From assembly GCA_029962745.1 (NCBI GenBank), contig CM057161.1:5817815-5881814 (forward strand): a DNA stretch of 64,000 nt, written 5' to 3'. The notes beneath the pieces are model-generated. The model was given only the letters and a program-made list of their open reading frames with translations, was not told the DNA's origin and made no database searches. The translations under genes and the position numbers were made by a program. Below are positions 22,208 to 33,290 of the stretch, in pieces. This stretch comes from Echinometra lucunter. Lineage: Eukaryota; Echinodermata; Echinoidea; Camarodonta; Echinometridae. Position 1 is the stretch's first letter, and each line of letters begins with the position of its first letter.

Positions 22208-23417
22208 TACTGTGATGGTTAATGATCTTCCTGACATGCCTGATGTAATATCTAAATGACAAGCCAAATTAAGCTTTATGCTAGTGATACACCCCTCATC
22301 TACAGTAACTGTCATTCGCATGAAGTAGAGAGCGTTTTGGATACTGAACTACAGTAGGTCAACAAATGGGTGTATGCCAACAAATTGGCTATAAATCCCC
22401 ATAAATCACAGTTCATACTTTTTGGATCCTCGCAAAAACTGGCAACTGTCTCCGTGCCTGTTCAGTTACATTTAGACGACCACCAGCTTTCCCCCGTTGA
22501 CACCAACAAATACTTTGGCGCCTGCTTGGACGAAACTTTAACTCGGAAAGAACATGTAAAACACACAAGTAAGAAAGTAGCATCAAGAATTGCACTTCGT
22601 AGTCGAGCCAGAAGATGCTTAACTTTTGACAGTTTGAAGCTACTTGGTCGAATTGTCCTCAGAATACCAAGTGCATGCTGATAAGTCAGCATAAGAAAAT
22701 TGTAAGGATGCGTGTTGGAGCAAATCCTCTCACTGATACTGTACAAGTTTTGAATCGCCTTCGCTGGGTGCCAATCGAGAAAAAGGTGGATATTTCGCAA
22801 ATGCAAAATTATGTTCCAAGCACTGAATGATGTTGGTCCATTGTATCTTGCTAATCTATTCAAAACGTCACAGTCTGTCCGTGACCACAGAACTCGGAAC
22901 AGTACAAATTTAGGTCTTTAGATACCCAGTACCATGGGCAAACTTTCCTTTTCTCACGAAGGCACCGCCTTTTGGAACAAGCTACCATTAAATCAGAAAT
23001 GCATGTTAAAATCAATTTAAACACGCCTTTGCAAATTTGTAATGGAGTCTTGTTTAGACACAGCTTATATCATCCGGTTTCTTTTCAGTATTGCTGCTCA
23101 TCTAGTGCTCAAACTTATGTCAAGAACCTTAAAAGTCTTTTTTTTTATTCTAAAGAACTCTGAACACTACCATTCATTCATCATCCCTATCTCTACTTGA
23201 TTCTGAGTCTGTCTTTAACGTTTAGCATGCAGGTCTGATAATTATTTTTAAAAATGTTTTTAACAACGAAAAATTGTTCGTTGTTATGTATGTATATAAT
23301 GTCTGTTTATTATCTATGTTTTTCCATTGTTATTCTGTAAAATGCCTCTTAGGAGAAGAGTTCTCTTTTTAACTGAAAGATTTACCCTGTATAAACAAAA
23401 GGAATGAATAAATGACT
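22208..23417 (+). pseudogene. Decayed L2/CR1-like LINE, RT C-terminal region and 3' tail
   Basis: Broken frames follow the usual order of a LINE reverse transcriptase C-terminus: VNDLPDMP near 22217, a lost FADD-like region near 22275, VNKWVYANKLAINPHKSQFI (22357-22415), a YFGACLDETL block, KKIVRMRV, LNRLRWVPIEK, and WNKLPL near 22975. Many frameshifts are present. The 3' end has CCCTGTATAAAC and GGAATGAATAAATGA near 23385-23417, as in tails of this LINE type. 5'-truncated and inactive. Confidence 0.75.
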
Positions 23418-23438
23418 ATAACATCCTTTACGTATATT

Positions 23439-23441
<3 letters not shown>

Positions 23442-23496
<55 letters not shown>
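23442..23496. repeat. (AT)n microsatellite
   Basis: About 27 perfect AT dinucleotides just after the LINE tail. Confidence 0.95.
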
Positions 23497-23499
<3 letters not shown>

Positions 23500-23689
23500 A
23501 TGTAGCTATTACTGGCTGTGTTGCCCCAGATCAGTAATTGAGGAAGATTGTTGTTTTGCCAGCATCGTATTCGTCATGTTCGTCCCGGAGCAGGGTGTTT
23601 TGATTTGGGAGAGTGGCTGAGCCTGATATCGCTCCGACTGCTCTGATGCTGTCCATATGTTTTCTTTGCTAATGGCGGAGCGAGGAGGG

Positions 23690-23770
23690 GTGGTGGTGGT
23701 CGGGGGGGGGGGGGGTGGGTGGGAGGCGTGGGGTAGAGCTAGGGAGGCTTTCAATCGCGGGGGGGGGGCA
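23690..23770 (+). repeat. G-rich stretch with two long G-runs
   Basis: GGTGGTGGTGG leads into G-runs of about 13 and 10 bases near 23701-23714 and 23760-23769. Overlapping short ORFs on both strands are compositional. Confidence 0.8.
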
Positions 23771-25660
23771 TATTGGGTTTGAGTACAAATATACCTTTCA
23801 TGATAGTAGATATGTATGCAATTTTCAAGCCATCGTGGATAACGTATTTGTCAATTATAGGGTCACAATATGGAAAACTTACCTCAAAATTGGCGAGGTA
23901 TTAAGCATTTTTTGGGAAAAGGGCCTTGAAATTGTAGGAAAAATAAATATCTCTCTTGGCAAAAACTTTACCGAATATCTACAGGGTGAAATGGGTGAAA
24001 TAGGAGAGAACAAGGCAATCGTCTGTTAGAAAAATTGAAATCTGGAGACTTTTACCATCTTCTTTTCAACGGTTGCCACCCATTTCACTCACTCACTCTC
24101 TTTTTCTCCCCCTTTTCCCTCTCCTAAGTGCCCACCCGCCCGAAGCTTCGCCACTGGTCTGATCCACTCAATCTCTTGACGCCTCAAAAGATGAAACATA
24201 TTTTGGTGCACGACTTTACGTCATATTTTGCAATACCGCCGTACTCATAATTGAATCCTTGTGGTAGAAACAATAACAAAACAACGTATTGTCCGTATGA
24301 AACCTATACTGTTCAACTTGTCATGAATTTAGTGGGTTCTTGGTAGACATAATTAGCAACTATGTAAGTCTGTAAAATCTAATTATGTACATGAGACTTC
24401 CAAACATATAAAAATCGTATCGTATTGTTGGTATCAAAGCTTTATTATCAAATGAACAAAATAATCATGATATACAATCAAGAATATCATATGTGAGGGA
24501 TCATAAGAAAATCTAGCCCTTAAAACAAAAGATATTTAATTTATCATTGTTTCTTATAGCAGAAACAGAAAACATTTGGAGCGATAAAAAGCAGTGGTGA
24601 CTGTTCAAAACATATAGCTAGGCCTAATATGAAGTTTTTAATAACTGGATCTAAATTTTTCCTCCCTCTAGTACCAAAACAATGTCTGTCCTCATTATTA
24701 GATAAAACTGAAACTGAATAAATACGAGAAGCCATGATATTAAAAAAGTAATGTTATTCTCGTCCTTTTTCAATGAGAAATGCACTTCAAATTTAACTCA
24801 TTATCCAAAACATTTTCATCACGCTCTGCCAAGTTGTGTTGCTTAGAGAATGGTTAGTATCTGTCAACGAGTAATAGCAAATGCCTTTTCTCACTTTTTG
24901 CTTAATTGCATCTTAAGATATTAAAAGCAACTAACTGCTGGCAAGAAGAAGCAAAAAATCTTAATTCCTCATGAGCCATGTTAGCAGTTGTAAGCTTTCC
25001 AACATCAGCAGATGTTAATCCAGATACTCAACAAAGCAAGAGCGCTAGCAATAACATCTACCGGATAACCTTTAATTTTATCATTTTTTTTTTAAACCAA
25101 AGAAAAGTCTAGTTTTGCTTTTCCTGCTATTTATTTATACGACGAGAGTTTGAATCTGCAACCCAAAAGTTCTAAAAGGGCATTTGCTGAATCTTTACGA
25201 GTTTTCTTTTTACTGTTGTAGCCTTGGCGTTGTGCAGTAGGGACTCAGCAATTGATGATATCCCACATCCCACATGAGATGTATATTTGCTCACCTGAAT
25301 CTTATTGAAGGGAATTTATTTCGGGCGGCGATGGCACGCCACGTAAACGTATTCCCCGCGCTCTGTTCTAGTCATTTGGCGGCATCTTTGACATGTTTGA
25401 TGGATTTGAACGCAGTTTCACTTCACATCCAAGTGCAGATCGTGGACTTGTTGCAGTCTTAATTTTACACAAAAGTCGATTTTTTAAATGAGGTTTATGT
25501 TTTTGCCGGAGCATCAGGACCTTATTACATTTCACACGGCAGGAGCAGAATTTAGACTGATTTCTCTGATTTGATCTTGAGAAACACCAGCTGCATTCCG
25601 TTGGATAGCTCTTCAGAAATATGGGCCCCATTCTTAATCTGTTAATAATGATTTTTTTTA
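23771..25660. other. Mostly unassigned; possible minus-strand 3' end near 24420-24735
   Basis: A 63-residue minus ORF at 24544-24735 is followed on the minus strand by AATAAAGCTTTGATACC and a short ATACGATACGAT repeat near 24410-24440, the look of a LINE or mRNA 3' terminus. The ORF itself matches no motif I know. Nothing else is supported; the frame at 25274-25462 is featureless. Confidence 0.3.
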
Positions 25661-25667
25661 AAACAAC

Positions 25668-25842
25668 ACATGCACACGTTGGTATCAATATGCATATAGC
25701 ACATCACTTTATTTGATAGACAATAAAACAGCAATGTAGATAAAATGCCTTGCTCAAGGGCATAAGTGCCGTGCCGGGGATCAAACTCCAGACCTTCGGC
25801 GTCTCCAGTCAAGCGCCTTAAACCACTCGACTACGGCACCTC
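25668..25842 (-). mobile_element. tRNA-derived SINE, Ser/Leu-type head
   Basis: On the minus strand 25766-25840 reads as a class II-like tRNA head: GTAGTCGAGTGGTTTAAGGC (A box), then GGAGTTTGATCCCC (degenerate B box) closing on GGCACGGCAC. Directly after comes TTATGCCCTTGAGCAAGGCA, a phrase widely seen in tRNA-derived SINEs of fish and invertebrates, then an AT-rich tail with AATAAA. The head sequence has decayed relative to a working tRNA. Confidence 0.7.
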
Positions 25843-26668
25843 TAATGATTGTGTTAATCTGGTTACTTTCGGTACGATATCTCTTGGTGAACAGCGTATA
25901 CCTATATTCTGACCTGAAATCACTATATTCTGATAAAATAGATTATTACCTCCTTTTTTCTTGATCATGATACCGTCTTAAATCTCGAGAGAGTTTTCCA
26001 AAGTGCCTCCGATCCGAGAAATTGATCCAAGAAGTTTGTATTCATTTCTGGAGTGGAGAAGAACAGAAAATGCTTATTATCTTGAAGATGAGATGCCATC
26101 AACACGCTGATCTTTTCGACGTCAGCATATAGAGCACATGTCCAAAATCCTAGCCCATTTACCTATTTACATTATTGTTTAGCCACATCTGGCACGCAGA
26201 AAGGATTTAGATATAAAGGTTACAGGATCAGTCTAGGAGTTCTTGCGACGGATCTCTTTAGGTAGTCCGCAACGATAGCCTTTCAAGGTTGTTGTAAAAT
26301 CGGATTTTTAAAGATCATGTAAACTTGAGTTTTGGTCATGTGATTACAATGATAAATAACCTACGAAATTCTCAAAATAATTTGAAAGGTTGACTGAGTA
26401 GTTGATAAACCTTCATGATGAGTACCCTGAGGTTTCGAAATCCTCGTAAGGACAAGAATCAACCAAATCTTGTTGAAAAATAGCTGCTGTGCATTGCACA
26501 CAGAAATTGGTATAAGGGACTACATACAAATTTTCTGGCCGAACACTCAATAAGTTTCTTGCTATATTGCTATAATCATGTCAAACATGTCAAATAACGG
26601 GAATTTGAAGAGTAATCCTTTTCAGGGTTTTCTTGCAAAGTGACATAAAGAAGACTGATGAACCTCAA
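25843..26668. other. Unassigned sequence
   Basis: No gene or repeat recognised. Confidence 0.4.
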
Positions 26669-26673
26669 AATTC

Positions 26674-26917
26674 TATGGTGGCCCTGAAGTACGCTCAACA
26701 ACAGGTCATGTGTGACGTGAATTTTGCGGCCAATGGACGCAAAATTCGCGACCCGGGACACGAATTTTGTGTCCCAGTGGCGAAATTCGCAACCCGGGAC
26801 ACGAACTTTGTGTCCCAGTCGCAAAATTTCGCAACTGGGAGGCAGTGATTGCGCCCATTGGCCGCAAAATTCGCGGCGTACATGACCTGTAGTCGAGCGT
26901 CCTTCAGGGCCACCATA
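26674..26917. mobile_element. Foldback element A, 21-bp palindromic repeat family
   Basis: The ends TATGGTGGCCCTGAAG and CTTCAGGGCCACCATA are inverted and the arms match for ~65 bp. The core is a 21-bp-period repeat: AAAATTCGCGACCCGGGACAC, GAATTTTGTGTCCCAGTGGCG and AAATTCGCAACCCGGGACACG in register, each alternating an AAATT-centred and a CCCGGG-centred palindrome. AATTC lies just outside both ends (26669-26673 and 26919-26923), a candidate target duplication. ORFs across it show a 7-residue period (NFAANGR, NFVSQSQ, NFATGRQ) purely because 21 bp is seven codons. Confidence 0.8.
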
Positions 26918-26923
26918 CAATTC

Positions 26924-27470
26924 ATCTTCACCTCCTCCCAGAACTCAAGCTTCCCTTAAAACAAATCACTCTAAGTAAACACTCAAATCACTTACCATGC
27001 TTACAGTGAAAACTATTGCACAGTCATGAGCAAGAAAACCATCGGGGGAAAGGGGTGAAGAAGATTTATGCTCCGCTCACAGCATATTTCTTATGTTGAT
27101 CATATTTCGTTGATTGCGTCGCATGCCCACGTGGAGGGTGAGTTCTTTTATAGATCCGCACGTTGGGAACATAATCAATTACAGGCCCATTTAGGCAAAG
27201 GCAAGTGCCGTGACGCGAGTATCATTATTATGATGTATGTTTGCATTATTAAAGAAAAAACAACAACAGAAAGTGGGTCGGATACACATTTCAGTGTATG
27301 TGCTCGCTGTTGAATGTGAGAGTTTTTTTCATTCACGGTTTAAGTAATACTGGGTGTGGTAGAAGTGGTAGTGCAGTGGTGGTGGTTGTGGTGGTGATGA
27401 TAGTTGAGGTATTGATAGTGGTAGTGTTATAGTGGTGGCAGTATTAGCAGAGACCGTAGAAAAAAACCAT
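26924..27470. other. Unassigned; GGT/GTG-rich at right
   Basis: No gene supported. 27350-27440 is a GTGGT-rich imperfect repeat that leads into the next microsatellite. Confidence 0.4.
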
Positions 27471-27471
27471 A

Positions 27472-27475
<4 letters not shown>

Positions 27476-27522
<47 letters not shown>

Positions 27523-27565
27523 TAGTAGTAGTAGTTGTAGTAGAAGTAGTAGTAGTAGCAGTAGT
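27476..27565. repeat. (AT)n followed by (TAG)n microsatellites
   Basis: Perfect AT repeats at about 27476-27519 and an imperfect TAG repeat at about 27522-27565. Confidence 0.9.
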
Positions 27566-28107
27566 ATATAATGCAAAATTCCATACTGTGAACAATTTAA
27601 GTACAATTTAATGTAGAACAATCGCTTCTTCCCGATATTTCACAGACGATTATCACTTCTGTTACATTTTAAAAACGTTCAAAAAACTTGGTGTACTAAG
27701 ATTCAAAAGCAGTTGCTATTTCTGGAAAGTATTGAAGCAGGTGTTTTGTTGACTGCTCTTCAACCACAAGTGAATTTACGCTGGCGGTTAGTGAGAGTAT
27801 TAAGTAATTTTCCAAAAAGAGTTCCAGATATTGAAATATATTGTAGGAAAGCTTAACAAATTTTAAATACTACGCTTCATGCTTTAGTGAATAAATGGAG
27901 ATAGTTAAAGAATTCCTAACGATTTACTTGAAAAAAAGAAAAACAATGTTTAAATTTGAATGTAATGTGACTGATAAAATCAGTCAAATAAATATCCATA
28001 AATGCTCAGTGATTTCATGGGAGAAGTTGTATATTGAGTAAAGGTCTATAGATGCTCTTCGCACGCTCTTCACATTTCTATCATTCAAAACTGTCCCTTC
28101 CATTCTA

Positions 28108-28335
28108 AAGGGGTATTCATTGCAATCAACTGAAAATCAAAATTTGCAACTGATTCTAAAGTTGCGCTCGATTTGCGATTGATTGCAAGACTTGCGCGTG
28201 ATATCAATATAAGGCGCAATATTTTCTTGCAACAGGAGTTTCGATCAATTACAAATTTGCAAGTTATATAATCGCAAGACTTTCGAATGCTTTTGAGAAC
28301 TTGGAATTAATTGCATCTTTCTTGCAACACCCCTT
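28108..28335. mobile_element. Possible MITE with AAGGGGT ends
   Basis: AAGGGGTATTCATTGCAATC on the left and TTGCAACACCCCTT on the right are short inverted ends. The ~228-bp interior contains several TTGCGATTGATTGCAA-like phrases related in flavour to the arms of the 640-798 MITE. The arms are short and imperfect, so this is tentative. Confidence 0.45.
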
Positions 28336-28906
28336 AATCTAGTTATTTAAGGGATGTGGTGGTGGGGGAATGGGGGAAGTGTCCCCCAATATTCCTTAGC
28401 TAACTTACGTGTTTATCGGCAAAATGGACACAGATTCAGATTATCACCCTGTTCTTATCATGTGAACTGCAAACCACGAAATCTCGAGAAAACCAATTCA
28501 TGATGGCATACTTAGGAAAGGCCCCTCGATATCATTTTCTTCATATCATGACGAATATGACCCCTCCAAACATCCTGTCCCATAGTGCTAGTTACGCCTT
28601 GTTTTTGGCTGAGCAGATCATGCATGGCGGTAGCTCGCTATGTAATGTGCTCGTAATCTGAAGAGTTTGCCATATAATCAAGTGAAACCAATATCCCAAA
28701 ACAGAGGAGTGTCCAATACCTGACTACAGTTGCATTTGTCACCAGATGAACCGTGTATTCTGCCTTGCAGGGGTACAAAATTCCCGGACAAAATCCTGCT
28801 TGAAAAAGGAAGGAAGAAAGAAAAGAGGGATTAGAAAAGCGGGGAATAAGGATGCCCCTTGACGAATTCCACCCATTTCATAGATGATTTTCCTGCCCTT
28901 TCTGAG

Positions 28907-28946
28907 GGAGAGAGAGAGGGAGAGAGAGAGAGAGAGAGATAGAGAG
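28907..28946 (+). repeat. (GA)n microsatellite
   Basis: A nearly perfect GA repeat with one GATA interruption. Confidence 0.9.
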
Positions 28947-28949
28947 AAA

Positions 28950-31900
28950 GAAAATCAGCTTTTTGTTCTAGATACGCGGCGTGTAATCCGATACTTACGG
29001 ATCTGCCAAACCGTCGGACGCTGGGTTGCTGTCCATTTGGTATTAGGTGTCAATGAAAATGAATGATGGATTTTCCACCATGCATGGTTGCATGCATCAC
29101 CTGTGGCATGAAGTTTGCCCCGAGCCTTAAAATTCCCGCTTGACAAGAAGAGGTATGAAATACCCCGGTCGCACCTCCAAGCCGAGCCATATCAACGAAA
29201 ACATATTACTGGCCTCGTCGGTGTAACTGGAGTATAAGACTGCGTCCAGATTCAGATTTTCTCGCGATTTTATCTCAAGACGATCTTATCTATGTACTGA
29301 TATACGATTCTATGCGGTGTGAGATACTTTGTTGAGATTGGGCACACACTTAATAGTGAGCCATCTGACGCTGTAAGGAGAGCAAAATATCTATTTTTAT
29401 GTCAGATCTCAAACTGCAAAATTGCATGAAAGCCTTATTCTAGTTAAACTGTTATAATCTGAAGTGGTATGAATAAATCGCAACCTTTATGATTTGAAAG
29501 GTACTGGACACTCAGTGAAAAGTAATCAGCACGCAATTATGATATAATGCAATTTGAACTTGAAATTGAATATAATCTGAATCTGAAATTAAAAAATGAA
29601 ACGTGAAAGGAATTAAAACTGAAGATGCATTAGCGTGTCAATGGAATGAAAGGTGAATGCAACTCAGTATAACAACGAGAAAACATGCCAATCGTCATGA
29701 TGGTGTGAAAGATAAGTCCGATTCTGGCGGTAGTTCGTGCCTCGTGCTTCTTCTGACGGGTCACAGTAATCCTCCAGGGCCAGAGGCTGAGACGACTACG
29801 GGGTTGATTTAGGCCTTGAGGGGTGTAAAGTACAAACCGGAGGGTGAAGTCAAAAGTGGAAAATGTCCTGGAAGAAACTTGGGGTAGGAGGGGGAGGATA
29901 CAACCTATATTCCCCTGTATTCCTAGTAAAATTCAACTTGCAAAAGTCCTACAATAGCGTGCGCCTTCCGTTTTTCAAATATTTGCCCTAGTTAGAGACA
30001 TGTGTGCTTGATATTTAATTCAAAACAGATGAAGAAGTAGACAAAAAAACCCTGGGTCGTGGCAAAGTGCAATATCCCCCAACATGCCGCAAACCAACAA
30101 TTTCAGTCTGTCTCACACGCGGGTTACTTTCAATGCTTCGCCTACTACTTTCAGTGAGACTGATTTGCTCATTGACTTGTACAGTTGAACACAGACAAAT
30201 CCACTCCTATCATCATCATGATCATCTCCTATTCCATACTTAGAGCAACAAATTTTCTCGGATATCCGGTAAAAAGAGCGCAGACTGATCGAAAAGCGCC
30301 GAAAAGCACAGAAAACCACTCCACCTGGAAATAGGCTAAAGCTGTAGAGTTCGTGGCGTACTGTGTATTCTAACGTCGCGAGGGCGGGCGAAGTGATGAC
30401 GCCCACGGGCAAGAAACTTAGCCTATCCAAATAATATGCAGGTGTCAAGCTCTAGTGCACTAGCGTATAAGAAGGAGCGGATAAAGGGGACTTTTTGTCC
30501 CCTCTTGACAGACTTGCTGATCGCCTTTACATTGCACATGTCTGTACCCCTCAGAAAAATGGGAGGGCAATCCAGCCGACGTGAACAAAAGAAGTTGTGG
30601 CACATCATTTCTCCATAGTCCCTTTCTACCCAAAACAGTAACCAACTCTACCCCGGATATAAAGTGTGTTCTTAAATAAGGAAACCAAGCTTCCCCAGCA
30701 ATATCTTATAGAATAACATACCACTACATCATAAAAAGGACAAGTTCTTTTCCTTTCATATGACACACAGCTCAGAGGATGAAGCTATGGGCAATCGAAT
30801 TATGATTATTTATCATTTAAATAAAAAATACCGAAAGTTATTTGCACGCGAGATTGATGATCATCCTCTCTTTGCTCTCATTTGCGAGGACAGACACGGG
30901 AGGTTTGATGTGGCAGAACTTTGGAGCACAATGTGGACCCTAATTCTGTTCCAAAACTACAAAAATGTTGCCTGATGAATAAAAGGGCATCAAGAAAAAT
31001 CTCCTTTGTCTTTAAGCTTTGTTTATTTTGTTTTATTGTATAATCAAATTCATTTCTTCGGTGCGCAAACTAATTTTGACACTACTCAGTATTGTTCGTA
31101 TTCATTAGGGGCAATACCACAACATATCTCACCAAAAGAGGAAGAAATGATTTGTGACATGAAGCATACTTACTAGTACAAAATCATTTCTCGACGGTAT
31201 TTTGACGGTAAAATCCGGATTTCCCTCCAAACATATTGTATAGACCTCTGGAAAATGAGGTGCTTGCCCCTCCTGGTATGAACGTCTCAATACGCCAATG
31301 CATCAGTGCAACTTTTAATCTGTATCTGTCCTACTTTCCCCCTCTTTCTTTTCTTTTTTTGTTTCCTACTAGAACGTTGTGTGCACCCGAAGGAGCACTT
31401 ATCGCCCCCTTTGGCGCTGTGCCATGAATAGATAATTGAAAAAATTCTTCATCTAAAGTAAACTCATCATATAAAGGTATTACTCTAGAGGTAATATCAA
31501 CCAACATGAAATTTTTGTTAATCCAAATCTAATTAATTTCTAACATAAGAACTTCGATATTGTTATCCTTTAAAATGACGCCAAATCATCTTTCTTCGCA
31601 AGTGTAAGATAATTCAACTAAATGGAAATAAAAGGTATACATTTTCCTCTACGAACTTTAGCGTCATCGTTTTATACTTCTTGTCATGAATGTCTTGCAG
31701 AACTCTTTCCTTCATTTTTTTCCATAGATATTTAGTTCATGTGACATCATTGGCCCAGGGTGGAACATTTTGGAAACTTAATCTTATGAAGATCGTGCAG
31801 TTCGTTTTTGTGTTTCTAAAATCATCGCCACGCCATGACAATGTTCTCCTGTTTGATATCTTCTTTTAAATATCTTCACGACAACAATGGTGCTTAAATT

Positions 31901-32999
31901 GATTTTCATTCTGTATCTCTTTCAGATGTTGAAATTTGCAAAGTGTTCATATCTTAGAAAGATTGTAAAGTCATTCTGTGACGTCAGTGGTGCAAGTTCC
32001 TTCTCAAACTTGTATAAAGGGCATTGAAATCATCGGCATACAGGGCTTTCTATTTTGGAAATTTTTATTTCCCTCCACCTTTTAGAAATATTTCATTGCT
32101 GTCCTGTTGAGTGCAACTGTGTTCATATCTTCCTTAGATCTCTTGCTGTCATGAATATGAATACTTACGGCACTTGTCCTTTTTTTTTTTTTATAGATTA
32201 AGTAAGGTTGAACTCTTTTACGTGGAATAGTATGCTGTTTAATAAATGACGTTCTAACGTTCTAACATGTCATTGCTATCTCAGGCATTATTACTGTTTT
32301 TTATCTTCCTTAGATTACCCAATATTTATTTTTGTTCACGACAAATATTTAGGAAACAGTATAAGAGAGGCTATGGATGTCTTTATGATATTTGAAAATA
32401 TTATCTTATTATGATAATTATTATTTTTGTCTAAAACGATTATTCCTTTTCAGGTGTTCTCATTTCTCTGTCCCGATGTATATATATATATACCCGCATA
32501 ATCATAAAAAGTAACTTAGCATTCTTTGCCTGTTCCTACCTATATCATCTTGCATTAATCTGTACTTCAGTCTGTTACTTCACGGTTTTCACACGTTTGA
32601 TATGTTACAAATATTCAGTCTGAATATTGATGAGGCAAATTTTAATGCATATTACCGCTTTTCATATGCCATGACGCATTATTTATAAAAAACCGAACGT
32701 CCTCACAATTCCTTTGCGCTAGCAGAGTGCCCTAGAATCCATAGTGACCTCGTGTAATTCGGAATCGTCTTTTTTCCTTCTCAAGCTCACCCAAAATACC
32801 ATCCTCCAAATAACATGATAGTAGAAGATATATATTCTCCTCTTTCTCTTAATGGGGCGAATCCGTGGCACTTCAAATTTCCTACCGTGACGTGAATACA
32901 ATATGCATGAAAATTCAATGACATCTTCCTCTTTTCTTCTCCCCCTTAAAAAAAGAAAATAAGCATTCTGTAAATAGATTGTCTTTTTTTTAAGGGATA
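28950..32999. other. Unassigned sequence (4 kb)
   Basis: No recognisable gene, transposase or RT motif. The longest frame is a 111-residue minus ORF (30113-30448) without motif. A small hairpin (31143-31191) and a short (TA)n at 32480-32492 are the only structures seen. Confidence 0.4.
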
Positions 33000-33290
33000 A
33001 GATCAAAAGCACCCTAAAGAGATATATTTTTTCTTGTTTCCCTTTCCCCCTTTTGTTGGAATAGGAATACAGTATTTAGGCAGTCTTTTTAGAAAGGGGT
33101 AAATGAGAAGTACCATAAAGATATGCATTTAGTAGTACTATAAAGAGATATAATCAGAAAAATGATAAAAATCTTGCTCTTTCCTAGGAAAACAGCAATA
33201 GACGGTCTCCGTTAAAAAGGAGGCATAATTAAAAGTGCTATAACGAGATGATTTGCCAAAAGTCTTGTGTTCTTTGAAATATGTAGTTGA
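33000..33290 (+). repeat. Degenerate short tandem motif AAAAGYRCTATAAAGAGAT
   Basis: Related phrases occur at about 33003 (AAAAGCACCCTAAAGAGATA), 33107 (AAGTACCATAAAGATATG), 33133 (TAGTACTATAAAGAGATATA) and 33229 (AAAAGTGCTATAACGAGATG), with TCTTG-containing spacers. Roughly 100-bp spacing and heavy decay. Confidence 0.4.

Noticed and set aside
25766..25840. Functional tRNA-Ser/Leu gene (minus)
   Set aside because: Degenerate B box and a SINE-type continuation (CCCTTGAGCAAGGCA) argue for a SINE.
26576..26931. Heptad-repeat proteins on both strands (also 37170-37819)
   Set aside because: The 7-residue period is the 21-bp DNA repeat read in codons; frames are open on both strands because the unit is palindromic.
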